DNA of 64,000 nucleotides from Callipepla californica brunnescens (taxonomy: Eukaryota; Chordata; Aves; Galliformes; Odontophoridae), in the NCBI GenBank assembly GCA_023055505.1, contig JALIRH010000026.1, positions 8,447,591 to 8,511,590 on the forward strand. The letters are read 5' to 3'. The number at the start of each line of letters is the position of its first letter. Positions within the stretch are counted from its first letter, which is position 1. The translations under genes were made by a program, and so were the position numbers. The notes under the pieces are model-generated. The model saw only the letters and a list, made by a program, of their open reading frames with translations. It did not search any database and was not told the DNA's origin. This document shows positions 1-12,190 of the stretch, one piece after another.

Positions 1-2647
1 TGTGGTGTTTCTTACAGTCATGGTGTGTCCTAATAAATCAGCTTCATCCAGCAGTAACTTTTAATCAGCCACCCAGACATTTATTAATGAAACCACGTTA
101 ACCAATTAGTTTTCATCTGAGACTATTCAAACTCAGAGAAAACCCAGTTGTAATGAAATCTTCTGACCGACAGGAGTCAGGCTCTTCTACTCTCCTTTGC
201 ACTGGAGAAAATCTGCATTTGCTGTACGGACTGTAGAGGCATAATTAACACTTGAAGTGGAGTAACACAAAGCAGAATCCAAGCTTTGTTATTAGCGAAT
301 TGATTGTATGAATTAAACAGACGCCGTTATATTTCTAAAGCCAACTTAGATTTAATTTGCAAATACATTCAAGACTTAATTTACCTCTCTTTTTATCTTG
401 GGATTTCTGAAAATATGAGAAGATTAATTCTAATTCAGGTAATTGTTTCAATCAGATTCTTAAAAGTGGAGCTGAGAAAGAGAAGCATTCACTTGCAGCC
501 TTCAAATGAGGTTGCACGTTAGACTGTCTGTTGTATGCTGTATACAAAAGGTATTTTAAGTATTTTTACTATGACTGAGAAGAGTAGAGGAAGAATTCTT
601 TTGATGTAAGAAAAACAGTTCTCTTTTTATACTGAACATCTATCTCCCTCTGGTCATTCCTGTGCGTGGACTTCCAATCTTCTATTTAGGGTGCAATTAA
701 TGTTTCTTTAGAATGGCATCTTGCTTTACATGGCCCTGATTGTTATAGTAACTTCGTTCCTTGTGAGGCACTGAAACAGATTAGAAGAGGTAGGATAAAA
801 TGCACCCCCAACCAATTTTATTTTTTTTATTTCAAACGTTAAATGTTTTATTGAAGAGGTTGCATGTATTTGAAGTGCAGTGAAAGGGAGGGAATGGACT
901 CAGGATATTCCTTGCAGTCTTGTTTGCAGGTGGGATTGAGTTAGTAGATTTAGAGGTATTTATTTAGAGGTCCATAAGTATGGGTCTACTTTGGAACTAG
1001 GTGTCTAAGCTTCTATCACCATCTGAAATGCTCTAAAGTATCTTCAACTCTAAGGTCACATGTGCACTATATATCATAAGTCATATTTGCCGGGACTACA
1101 TAGAAGTATCTTATATCCAAGAGGATCTGAAATGGCACAGGGTACTTTTGTGTGAGGAACAAACCTGAACCCCTAGTCAAGACAGTTGGTAAGCTATTGT
1201 CTAAAGAGCTGTGTTAATTATCCAAAACAAGGCACTCCTGTTTAGTCTGGGCGTACTCAAAGATCCGTCTTCTCTAATGAGTGGGTTATAGTGTACCCTC
1301 AAGAAGTGTGTAGATGAGAAGAGAGTGGGAGGAGAGCCTGATGTGCCAGAGGGTCATGCTGTTTCCCAAGGCACTTTTACAGCCCGGAGAAATGAAGTGT
1401 AGTCAAGTTCTACGAGGAGAAGTGCAATGTCCCGCACCTGTGGAGGAATCAGCCACACAGGATGCCCAGGGATTATATGGAGTTTCCTTGGAGGTCTTCA
1501 AAAGTCACCTGGATATAGTCAGTTTTGGGGGACCTTGACTGAGCAGGGTTTGGACCACGTGGACTGTTATGTGCTTTCTGATCTCAGCTGTTCACATGCT
1601 CTGCATTCCAGCAAAAGTACAAAAAGCTTCTCTTTCTGGTCAGTGGTCAATATATATACTGTCAGTTGAACCATGTGACTGTCTTTCTTTGGTAGTAAAG
1701 TCCCTTGTTAACTGCCCAAAGTTTTTTATGTGTCACATGGGTTCTGGACAGAATAATTCATGAGAAATGTTTACTGTATCATCTGATTCACTTATTCTGC
1801 CAAAATGTGTTCCTTTTTTACACTATGGAAGGGAATTCTGTTCTTCTGTTGTGTTGTTTTTCTTTCCCCTTCAGTTAAGGCTCTGAGCGTGCTTTTGTGG
1901 TTGCGTGTTAGCTCACTACTAGATTCCATTTTTATTTTTATTTTTTTTTCCTGGAGATAGCATTCAGAGGGTTTTGAGTTTTGAGAGCGATGCTATAGGA
2001 CCAGGAATTATTATAAATGACTGATTGCTTACAGCTAAGTGATTGCATTTGAGGGCTTCTAGCGCAATCTGTTCCTCAACATCTCTCCACGTCTGACATT
2101 AAGCGTGCTTAAATATTCAGAGCAAAAAACAAGGTACGACAAACTGAGCTTTATGCAGTACAGTAGTGTTTTTCCAAGTCTTTTTTTAATGACGGGGTCA
2201 CAAGTACAAACCATCTGAAGTGCACAGGTGACGTGTCACTTCTGCTCTCTGGTCATGTATGTGTGAAAGGAAAGTTACCTAATTATTTCAGCTATTTTCC
2301 CTCAGGATTACCTAACACCATGTATTTTTCCACATTTCTATTGTCATTACCCTTTATCCTGTACTCTCTGCAGCAACTTCTTTCTTCCTTCCATTAAGGC
2401 TGTCAGGCTCCTGCTCTCCAACAGGTCATAGGTTGCAGGGGAATCCACAGAAACAGGAAACCAGGCTTCCTCAGTTAGTTTTGAAACACCAAATCTGTTT
2501 CCTTTCTACAGAATGTGAAGCCCAGTAGGGCATTCTATGGTGAGCTCTCAGCTGTATGAGTAGCACCTTAGAAGGAGGGAGAAGCTACGGGGCTCTTGCT
2601 TGGGAAATACATGTGAAGGCGTCCAGTAGCACTCTGAAACCGGCAGA
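1..2647. other. 5' flank of MMRN1
   Basis: No coding exon or recognisable transposon was seen. Open frames here are short and lack domain or splice support. In mammals SNCA lies upstream of MMRN1, but no SNCA sequence is visible in these 2.6 kb. The 3' part must include the MMRN1 5' UTR, and probably the promoter unless an upstream exon exists. Confidence 0.6.
2340..2520 (+). promoter_or_regulatory. Candidate MMRN1 proximal promoter / 5' UTR region
   Basis: This stretch lies just upstream of the first coding exon. It contains a reverse GATA-type site (TTTATC, 2353-2358), an ETS-type CAGGAA (2454-2459) and a reverse GGAAG (2465-2469). GATA and ETS pairs are typical of megakaryocyte/thrombocyte promoters. 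No TATA box was seen and the motifs are short, so this is only a candidate. Confidence 0.25.
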
Positions 2648-3168
2648 ATGAAGGAGGTCATCTTCTTGCTGCTCCAATTGCTCTTAAGGAGTGAAAGCGT
2701 TGAATTTCGTCTTCCAGGAGAGCTCTGGACCATAGATCAGGGTGGTGAAGCACTGACAAGTGACTCAGGTTTGACTCCATCTCCAGCTGCGATGCGTGGC
2801 TCTGTGAATGCACGGAATCCAGCTGCAGTGTTGGCTCATTCTGAAATCCAAGCTGCTGAGCAGAGTGCACTGCAGGTGCTCACTTCTTCATCTTCAGACA
2901 GTACTCTGGCAAAGAAGGCGTCTAATATTACAACCTCTATCCCTGCAAGCCAGTCCAATGGACACAGTGATGGGAACTCTGACTTAGATAAGATCAGGAA
3001 CTTACTGAGCAATGTAAGAAAGGCTCCTCTACAGCAAGAGGTCACTTCAAACCAGGATACAGACAAAGAGAATGGATCTTCCAAGCAGTCATCCCAGGGC
3101 ACTGGTATCACCAACATCCAAAGGAATGCCGTTTCTAAACCATCTGGCTTTGAAGCTACCAGAGGAAA
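2648..3168 (+). CDS. MMRN1: MMRN1 coding exon 1: signal peptide and N-terminal segment
   Basis: The ATG at 2648 is the first Met after an in-frame TAG at 2627-2629 and has A at -3. It starts MKEVIFLLLQLLLRSES, a short hydrophobic secretion signal. Residues from about 18 to 173 are Ser/Thr/Asn/Gln-rich with no recognisable fold and one sequon (NIT near residue 91). The exon ends FEATRGK-like, leading into the EMI domain as in other multimerins. The donor is at 3169 (GGAAA|GTAAGG), leaving phase 2; without splicing the frame stops at 3170. Human MMRN1 carries an RGD integrin motif in this segment and none is seen here. The low complexity means identity rests mainly on position and on the exon junction. 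Confidence 0.9.
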
Positions 3169-5849
3169 GTAAGGAAAAATGCACCTTCAATTATTTTTTT
3201 GGTCTTTTTAGGAATGCTATTGGTTGATTTCCTTTTCGCAGTGAAATAATTGATTAAAACTCCCGTTTATTTTAGCAAAACTACTTTCTGTGCTGAGGAC
3301 AAAATCAAACCTACGTTATTTTCTCCTTCCAAGCCACGCAGTTATGGCTGAGAAAAGGCTTCAGTTTTGAGTTCTTGAGGCACTTAACTCATCACCAACA
3401 GGAAAGTCTTTGTCCTATACATATAGGTAGGAAAGGACTACAATAGAAGCTTTCCTGTTTTAAGCGTGGTAAATGCTCTTGTTTTGTTTTCTGTAGACAA
3501 AAGAAATTGTGTGAGATTTCGTTCTCTTAAAAATGATTTTGTTTGTGGAGTTCTGCACTAAATTAGGTTTAGAAACAACTGAAGATACAAAATAGAAGCA
3601 TCGTGTTTTGTGATACAAACTTTAGGTAGTGTTGCAGGTGTGTGCATTCAGAACTGCGTAACTTAATATGCAATAGCTATGCTTAATGGAGTATTTTGTA
3701 CTGTCTAGTTTTATAGTTCTGAACACTCTGTTATTTGTGTTTCTGTGTTTTCAGTTTGAAAGGGTAGTGTGAATACTGACTTGGGGTGTGTTGAAAGCTT
3801 CACTTAGTTGCTGATATATTTTCAAATACTGGCAGAGAATGGAAGGCACGGAGAACTGGTGTTTTTCCATACTATTTATGGACGTTAGACTTTCTGAATG
3901 AACCTATCTTCTTTTGATAGTACTTGACAAATGCTAACATGAGTAATGTGGATAAACTCTCTTAAGTTTGCACATAGAAGAGAATATACCTGCACTTAGA
4001 AATACACCTATGATTGTGTTGCAATTTGAGTCTATAAGCTAATGTTCCTCCAAATTCAAAAGAAAGATACCCATTGACCTGGAGGTCTTGGATTATGTCT
4101 AAGTGATGTGGGGAAGACATCAAGTGAAAGAGTTTCTTATGTCAGCATAGAAGAGATACCTGCTGAGATGCTGCGCTTTTCACATGACTTTCCTAGTATA
4201 CTTCTGAAGTGAATGGCATCATCTGTTACTACACCTCATTACAGTTTTTGGCAGCATCTGACATAACCTGTGTTAATTGGGTTCTCTATTTCTTGGGTAT
4301 TATTCCTGCATTTCTATTTAAATCAAGTCTTAACATGTGCTAAGCTTAGAGTCTTTAAATTCCACAGCTTTTCCAAGAAATAATATTCCAGTGGAAACTT
4401 ATCTTCATGCAAATATTGTTTCTACCTTGTACATAAAATGTGTAAGTAAAAAGCAGAAAATAATTCTCTGTTGAAAAGGATTTCGTTGTGCTTATTGCAA
4501 TGGGATGCGGTTGCAGCTGAGGAAAGGCAAAGGAAGTTATTTTGTGTGACTCCTTAATTCATGAGTGATCAAGGAGCAGCCTGCTGTGCTACATGCATAG
4601 AACTGTTACGTTGTTTGAGCGCACTGTGGAAGTCAGGTGTAAAGCAAGGTTTACAGATCAGTGTCATAGGACTGAGTAGCAGTAGAAAGCCCATCATAAA
4701 ACCAAATGCTGAATCCCCACTCTCTTTCCTAAGATAGCTTTTGTTTGTTCCTTTTCACCTAAAGATTCTTGCATTTTTAAGCTTAGTGCTCCTGCTGTGA
4801 TTAAGTGTTTTTTAAGAGCAGTGTGATCTGAGATTTTCTTTCAGATTCATCACCAAGCTAGGCAGTGAATTAAGTCACTTTGCTGTTCCTTCTCCACCTC
4901 CCTTTGAATTAGGCTTGAATGAATAGTGAGGTGTCTTGCTACCCGATTTTTTTCAGTAAAGGCATGAAAAAAATGCCAAGATATACATGCTCACTGTTTC
5001 CAATAACTGCTGTAGAGTACTTTAGAAACTACTGCTGAGAAACTCTGCATAAAAGCACAACTGTTTTATTTATTATGTGTAGGTGTTACTGACTACACCC
5101 TACATCCATTTCTAGAATGTTTTCTTTTAGTTTTCTTTTTCCTTTTTTAGTTTGTGTCGCTATTGCAAATTAACGGTGTTATTTTGAAGTTTCAAAAAAA
5201 TAAACCTCTAAGAAATGTCTATGTACATATTTAATGCCTGAATACAGCATGAGGGAGTTGATAGCAGATTACCTATGTGTTTCACAGTATACTTTCTCTG
5301 AGGAAGTTTGTAAGAAAAAAGTTGCTGAGCTTTAATTTTGAGTACAAGGAACTCTTTAATTCAAGACTGTATTCCAACCTGAGTTTTCAATTTACCTTGT
5401 AGAAACTGCATAGTTCTGTAATCTTTCATGGCAACCCACTGTGCTTCTGTGTGCAGAAATGGTGTTGTTAAATGGTTCCATATACAAGGAGGAAAAAAAA
5501 GCACAACAATGCAGAGGTCAAGAAGAGTCATGAGGAAGAAATATATGTCAGTATGAGTCTTTAAATATATGTGTAATTTATGAATCAGTTTATAATTGGT
5601 AATAAACATATTTTGTTGGAAGGTCTCCAGGGCCGTCAGATAGTCCGTGAGGCGGAATATGTGCCAACTGCACCAAATAAATTACCCTGTTATCCTCTTA
5701 GTGAAGGAGGTTGTGTGCTCTACTGACTTAATTACAAAAGGAAATCCCTTTGTTTTCTCTGCCCTAGATTAATAAAATGACTTTATGTACGCATGCGATA
5801 GTTCTAGGAATAATTTTGATAGGATAACAGCGATCAGGCAAGGCAAAAT

Positions 5850-5990
5850 ACATAGTACCTTAGCATCATCAAAGTTAGAAGAGACTTCCAAGATCAAGTC
5901 CAATTGTAAACCCATCCCTAATGTGCCCACTAAATCATGTCCCTAAGAGCCATATCTACAATTTCCTTGAATGTTTCCAGGGATTTGCAA
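5850..5990 (-). mobile_element. CR1 LINE fragment
   Basis: Read on + it resembles the antisense of a CR1 3' end: a run like AAGTTAGAAGAGACTTCCAAGATCAAGTCC, then a counterpart of 'catgtccctaagagccatatctac' and 'tgtttccagggat'. It is short and diverged, an old 5'-truncated copy. Confidence 0.7.
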
Positions 5991-6269
5991 GAATGAGCTA
6001 AAGCAAAGCTGGAAAACTATAGCAGAGGGATGGTTTTCGTTTGTGTTTTTGTTTGTTTTTTTTACAGGTATTGGAGAAGTTAGTTGTAAACATGAACTTA
6101 GTATCAATTGTCTTATTTGATGGTACATTGCTTTCAGATGAGTTCACATGATATATATTTTTCAGCTTGTGAAGGTGAGAGAATTTTGGTATTTCTTTTT
6201 ATTGAAGAACAGATTAAATGGCAGTAAAGCTATGGAGTGGATCAGAGGCGGGTTCCATTCTGAACACAG

Positions 6270-6309
6270 TTTTTTTGTTTTTTTTTTTTGTTTTTTTTTT
6301 TTTTTTTTT
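6270..6309. repeat. T-rich tract
   Basis: About 40 bases, almost all T with two G interruptions. Overlapping open frames encoding Phe runs are artefacts of this tract. Confidence 0.9.
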
Positions 6310-7166
6310 ATTGTTACACAAGGCAGCTCTGGAATACACTAGACGTTCATTTTGGCTCCAAGTTAACCATGTTGTCTCTGCACTCTTCAGTGACTCTGTA
6401 TTATTCAATTCTCTTAGTGCGTATTGCAATATTTCCAATTATCATGAATCCAGGAGGGTCTTTGTGTGTTTTTCTTGCCTTTACCATTCATAGCAGCAAG
6501 GTGATGGTATCCTATTACGAACCACAGAATGCCTTAATAAAGCCAACACCAGGGACAGAATTGCTTGGCTGTCACATGTGGTAGAAATGCTGAAGCATTT
6601 CATTCTCAAGACCAGGGGTCTCAGCAGAAATTTCTCCCCAGAAATTGTTTCTGCTTTTATCCACCTGGCAGAATTTCTAGTGTACCAGTAAATTTAAATG
6701 ACTGGTTCAGCTCAGCAGATGGTTCAAATATGGAAGAAACATAGAAATCTGATTTAACTGCCTGACTAATGTAAGGTTCACAGTCTCTTTTGATCATGTC
6801 ACTTTTTTAATGGAGCAGAGAGAACAATTCATAACTGGATTTCTTAAGATTTTGCATCACTGTGCACTTAAAATAATTAAAGCTCACGCATGACTTATGT
6901 TTCTGCCTCGCTAGGTGTATTGACCAGGACTGGGAGAGAAAATCCCATACAGTAGTGCTGAGAGTGCCTTGGTGGCTAAATGTCAGAGGACGTTTGATGG
7001 CACTTTGCGTTTATAGTGTTGTATTCCAGCCATGCAGAGTATATATTTTTCAATGATGCTCTCCTGTGCAGTAGCATTTTAAAGGTAATTCTAAAGTATG
7101 GCTGTGAGCTACAGTTTCATTTCCGAGAAAATGATGAATGTGGTGTTCTTTCTATTGTAGTCCTTG

Positions 7167-7198
7167 AAAAAAAAAAAAAAAAGCAAAAAAAGAAAAAC
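7167..7198. repeat. A-rich tract
   Basis: About 32 bases, nearly all A with single C and G interruptions. No retrocopy was recognised upstream of it. Confidence 0.85.
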
Positions 7199-9650
7199 AC
7201 TAAGTAAATTAGTAATGAGGGTACCCTCATTCACTATTTCATTGCTATTTCATCTGGATCATCTGGAGAATGAAGGGGGAGGGAGCAAAGGACATAATTA
7301 CACAAGTCAATAATGATGGTATGGTGTTCAGAGGTTGGTTGTGTTTTCTGCTGAGCACTGCAGTGAAAGAGTTAATAGGAAGCTGAGAGTATTTGTGTGA
7401 AGTAGTATAATTCTTAGCACATCATGCAGATTACATAGTACCTCATGCTGTACAACAAGACAAGTACAGGGCAACTGACCCACAGGGTTCGTGTGATTCT
7501 CAGACTTTTTGTTTCTATCTGTTTGTATCAAATATCTCATGCATTGAGTAAATCATTTCCATTGTTGATCTATGCGCAGAAAGAATATAAAGGTTTGTGA
7601 AAGTGTATCTTTGCATTTCTCTCTGTCTCCTTTGATTTTGGCTATTTATCTTTTCTGAGATCAGATTCAGGTAAGGCAGTAGTTTGCACGTGACTTTTGT
7701 AGTATTTTAATGAAGACAGTAAGTTCCCTATAAACCTGTTGCACTACCTACTGCTTCAAGTCTTGTGCTTATTTTTGTTGCCACTTTTTGTTTCATCTAT
7801 CATGTTAAGAGTGAGGATTAAGACCAGATTGTTTTCCAGCCCTGTCTGACATATATCTCCACCCTACTGCAGATATTAGGATTAACCTAATGAACTGGAC
7901 TAATGGTCCAGTCACTGCAAACTGTAATTTTTTTCTACAGCGTTTCATTTAAGTTTCACCAGAGAAATCTGCTCAAGTTAGCATAGAAAATATGCGTTCT
8001 CACTGTTCCTGTTATGTTTAACACTTTAGAAAACTGTCGCTCTAATTCCTGGAATAGATATTATAAAGAAAAAGAACAGCAGCGAAGTGACCCATGTTTC
8101 TCAAAAACAGTATCTGTGTTGCCACATCGAGAATGCAAATGTTTTAAAAGGCACTTCTCTTGCTACATCTCAACAGGTGTATTCTATGTTACAGTCTTGC
8201 TAAGTGGCAAAGCAAGTAAGTGATGCCATAGGTCATGAGGAAAAAAATCACTTTTAATTTCATAGACTTTGGCTCAGATATTTTTTTTTTTTCTGTTGTT
8301 GTTGTTGTTCAAGGTCTCCATAGAAATCAGCCAGTGACAGAATAAAGACAGCTCTGCATGAGTAAGTGGCATATCGGGTACAAAGCAAATAGCAAAGCAG
8401 CTGAACTATTTAATGGAGGAAAATAAGAAAAGCTGCCAAAACCACACTAGAAATAGATTAAAGAAGAGTGCTTGTTTCTTGAATTGGGATGGGAAATTCA
8501 TTTAACACTTTTAAGTGTTACTTTGTTTTGGTCATCATTTCTCTACATGAAGTTAATGCTGATAAAATGTGCTCTAATTTTACGTATAATAGAGAAAGAC
8601 TTAAAAAGCAGCAAATTGGTTACCACTGAGGTCATCTGACCAGCGGTGTCAGTTAACTAGGCTAGAATTATCTTAATGAGTTCTATACTCTGAGCCAATT
8701 AGCTGATGAAAAACAAATTGATTTCCCAGAGGGAAAAATGCACAGCTATGACACTTTAAAAGAGAAGTTTGATTTTTTTTTATTTTTTTTTTTTAATATA
8801 TTTTACTGGATGATTCTCAAACGAGCTTACTGAGTAACTTCTCAAAAGTCTAATTTCTGTCTGGGAACGTTAAACTATTTTGAGGGACTAACATAGTGGA
8901 ATATGGTCTTGAAACAACTTATGCGGCATGCAACTAGACTGTTTTTTTAGTGCTGGTGAAGTGCTAGTGACTGGTGAAGTGGTAGCCAAGTGGAAGTTGT
9001 GAACTAATTTTTGCAGTGTGAGGTAGGACACGTTTTCACAACAGTAGATAAAAGCTTGGATGACACCAAGGGTCTATTCACAGCCCAAGGTTTCAGCACT
9101 GTATGTACAAAAAGGAAATGAACAATGGGAGTAGAATTTATATTTTGTAATAGGCATTAGGTAGGACAAAATGTCAGAACCCTGAATCCTGCAAAAAACA
9201 AAATAAAACACCAAACAACCACATAACAAATGGTGAATCAAGTTGTATGACTCCCTTTACATGATACTTCAGTGTCAACAAGTCAGCTGCTTTCCAGCAT
9301 TGGAAACACATCTTGTCACATATTTTACTGTCACTTAGTGTACTGCATATCAACTGTATTTCTCCAAGGCTGTCCAGCTTTGCTATTCCAGTCAGCAGGA
9401 AAGCAGATCTCTCCATGTGTATGGACAGAATCAGTCGTTGTACTGAATTAGTATTTCAGCTGTGATTATTAAATTCATACATTTGTGAACTAAGGAAGCT
9501 GAGCAGAGAGTGTAGAAAATCAACCAATCATAATTCAAGTTTATAATTCCCGTTTGAAGTAGAGTTAGTATTTCAGAAAGAAACCTGATGCTCATTTAAA
9601 GGTAGAGTGTGTTCATGTAAATATACAGAATTTAGTATGGATTCAGTGAC

Positions 9651-10200
9651 TCACAGAATGTTTTGAGTAAGGAAGGACCTTAAGGTTCATCTAGTTACAA
9701 CCCTGCTTGTGTGGACCCCTATTGCTAGCTCAGGTTGCCCAGGGCCCTGTCCAACCTGGCCCTGAACACTTCCAGGGACAGAAAGGACTATCTGTACAGC
9801 TTGTGCCAGTGCCTCGTCAACCTCTGAGTGAAGGACTTTCTGCTAACACATAAACTCAATCTCTCTTCCTTCCGTTCAAAATAGCTACTACTTGTAAAAA
9901 GTATATTCCCATCTTTCTTTTAAATCCTTCTTACATAGTGGAAAACCACAGTGAGGTCTCACTGGAGCCTTCTTGTCTCCAGGCTGAACAATTTTAGCTC
10001 TCTCAGCCCTTCCTTACAGGAGAGCTGCTCATCCTTGTGGGCCTTCTCCAGCCCCACTACAACAGATCCATGTACTGCTGGTGCTACAGTGATGCAGGTG
10101 GGATCTCGTAAGAGTGGAGGAAGGGGAAGAATCATCTCCCTCAACCTTTTTGCTCACATCTTTTGATAGAGCCCAGGATAGGATTGGTTTTCTGGGCTAC
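9651..10200 (-). mobile_element. CR1 LINE 3' fragment (antisense)
   Basis: About 550 bp matching the reverse complement of the avian CR1 3' region. It has 'aaggaccttaaggttcatctag' near the start, 'gttgcccagggccctgtccaacctggcc', 'acttccaggga', 'agcttgtgccagtgcctc', then 'ctccaggctgaacaattttagctctctcagcc' and 'gggccttctccagcccc'. The copy is diverged and has no open reverse transcriptase frame. Confidence 0.9.
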
Positions 10201-10417
10201 AATTACACATTACTTACTAATATTAACATTTATAGTTAAAAAAAAAAAAGTCTTTTAAGTCACCTAGTGGATTTAAAGAGAAGTTACTGGAGCAAAAATC
10301 TGTTCTCCTGTGCAATATCAAGAGAGGCAGAGAGAAAAGTAAATAAATAAAGGCTGGAGAGAAAGGAAAACAAGGAAAGAAAAAAAGATAGAATAAGACA
10401 AGGAAAAGGAAGATGTG

Positions 10418-10650
10418 TAGCAGAAATGCTAAGTCCTGGCCTGAAGCAGTGATTGCACAACTGGTGGGAAGGCAGGGCCAATCCAGGGGAGCTCAGGTGC
10501 ATCCAATGTACCTGAGTGATTGAAAGGGGTGGAGCTGGGATCCTCACCTTCCCAGATCTCATTTGAAGGTTGTCAGTGGAGGAAAGGCCGTCTGTTGTTA
10601 GAGGTCCCTGTGTTTCTGAGGTCTGGAGGTAAGTAGTTCCTTTAGTTTTG
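10418..10650 (+). repeat. Unclassified dispersed repeat, copy A
   Basis: This shares an ordered set of motifs with a second copy near 48995-49215: GGCCTGAA..., TGATTG, GGTGGAGCTGGGATCCTCACC versus CCAGGTTCCACCCCTCCC, a CCTCATTT-type core, and a downstream GGTAAGTA. Both lie in the same orientation. It could be a solo LTR or promoter-bearing repeat; I cannot name the family. Confidence 0.45.
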
Positions 10651-11867
10651 TAGTTGCTTCTTTTGGACTTGTTCTCATTTGTTGTAGTGAAAGATTTTGC
10701 TATCCTGCTGTTGTTATGGTACTTTCCATCCTGTTATAGCGTTATAGGGTACTTTCTCAGACTTACATCTGAGTGTTTGCAGTAGGGCAGTCAATATATT
10801 TATACTCACTGAAACTTGACAGGACACTTAAGGCACGTTAATAATTTTTACAGTTTTACTGTACACAGTGTTAGTATTTGAATTAATATATGAGTGTTTT
10901 TATGCTGCTTTATTTAGAAGAGCAATCGCATTGCCTGTAGTACGCAGAAATTAAGAGCATTGGCTTATAAAAACATAGCCATTCAGATTGGAAAGGATCT
11001 GAAGCAGTCTCATGTCTAAATTCTTGCTTAAAGCATGAGAGTATAGTAGGCTGATTGAGTTGTGTCTTTTGCTCCAAGAGTCACCGGGTCAGGCCAGTGT
11101 TTGCACAACTTTTCTGGGCTGTATTTCAGGGAACGAATTTATCCTACTCTGTCTGTCAATTTCTTGTTTCAGTTTGTTTGCTTTGACTCTTTTTCCTGCT
11201 GTGCACTGCTTTGGCTTTAGCTTTTTAAGATTATCTTTGCAGCTGTATGGTGGGACTGCTTTTAAGTAGCCCTGAAGTTCTTCCTTACCCAAGCCTGTTA
11301 AGCCCCAGTTTCTTAACCTCCTGTTAATACCTTCTCCAGATGCTTGTAGCACCTTTCTACGTACCCCCCCTTTCCCCCCTTCTTGCTTAGACAGACTGGG
11401 TAATGTTAACAAAAACAAGTAGAGTTGGTGTTCATATTTCATTTCATAATATGGATTAAGTCCATATAACTTGAATGAGGCATAGCCACTAAATTATGTA
11501 CTGGCTTTAACAGCATCTCCAGGTCTGGGTGCTGTTTTATTTCTTCAGCAACACAATAATCTTGTTCTCGTGATGTGCTGATGTTCAACTGTGCTGATTC
11601 AGTAGTATTTCTTTTAAAAGCCAGATTATCTAATTTACTTTTGGGTAAAAATAACTCATTTTTAAGTATCAGAGGGGTGGAATGAGACCTCCACACTTTA
11701 TATCCTGACTGCAACAGCTGCTCTTTGTGTAGTTTTAGGGCTGTTTACAAGTGCTACTTGAAAAATATATAGGGTAAAGAGCAAAGGGATTGACTGTGTA
11801 CAGCTATACTTGATTATCTCCAGCTGGCAGTTTGTGTTATTTGTTGTTGTTCCTGTTCAGTTACCCA

Positions 11868-12190
11868 CGGCGTCAAGAGGACTGGCTCGAAGCCTTCTGA
11901 AGTCCAGCGCAAGCGTTATCAGCGCATACGGACAAAACGTAAGGCGGGAGGGAGTGACGAGAGACAGAAAAGAGCGTAAGGATGAAGACCCTGGGCTCTG
12001 TCCTTTTACTGCGGGCAGCGGCCGCCACCTGCCGGCACGGTATGGCAGCGCTCCGTGCCGGCTTGAGCGAAAATCAGCGCCTGACGGTTGCTGAGACATG
12101 AGCTCTTATTGGTCCCTTAGCCTGTCCGTTTGAAGATGTAAAACGTTGTCTGAAGCCGGTGTGTCTTCTTGTCATGAGGCTGATGCACAG
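11868..12190. promoter_or_regulatory. Intronic CpG island, candidate internal promoter
   Basis: About 22 CpG dinucleotides fall within roughly 235 bp (11868-12101), with a few more up to about 12.2 kb, while the surrounding tens of kilobases are CpG-poor. It contains an NRF1-like GCGCAAGCGT (11907-11916) and a second GCGCA half-site nearby, plus GC-rich AGCGGCCGCC. Two GTAAGG donor-like motifs follow, at about 11939 and 11976. Unmethylated CpG islands of this kind usually mark transcription start sites. The transcript could be an alternative MMRN1 start, a lncRNA on either strand, or a small gene; the sequence does not decide. Confidence 0.55.
11982..12101 (+). CDS. Candidate small ORF (39 codons) in intronic CpG island
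   Basis: The ATG at 11982 opens MKTLGSVLLLRAAAATCRH and runs to TGA at 12099-12101. The start is hydrophobic with Arg and Ala, as in secretion signals or mitochondrial presequences, and lies in CpG-rich DNA. A possible donor (CACG|GTATGG at 12040) would leave phase 1. That phase does not fit MMRN1 exon 2 or 3 but does fit exons 4-8. I recognise no homologue, and CpG-rich DNA makes Ala/Arg-rich frames by chance, so coding status is uncertain. Confidence 0.2.
   Translation: MKTLGSVLLLRAAAATCRHGMAALRAGLSENQRLTVAET

Noticed and set aside
6148..6584. Overlapping open frames near 6.2-6.6 kb
   Set aside because: They run through a poly-T/A tract and encode Phe or Lys runs; low complexity, not genes.
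10284..10562. 92-codon minus-strand ORF
   Set aside because: It crosses a purine-rich tract and repeat copy A; Ser/Leu-rich content follows from base composition.
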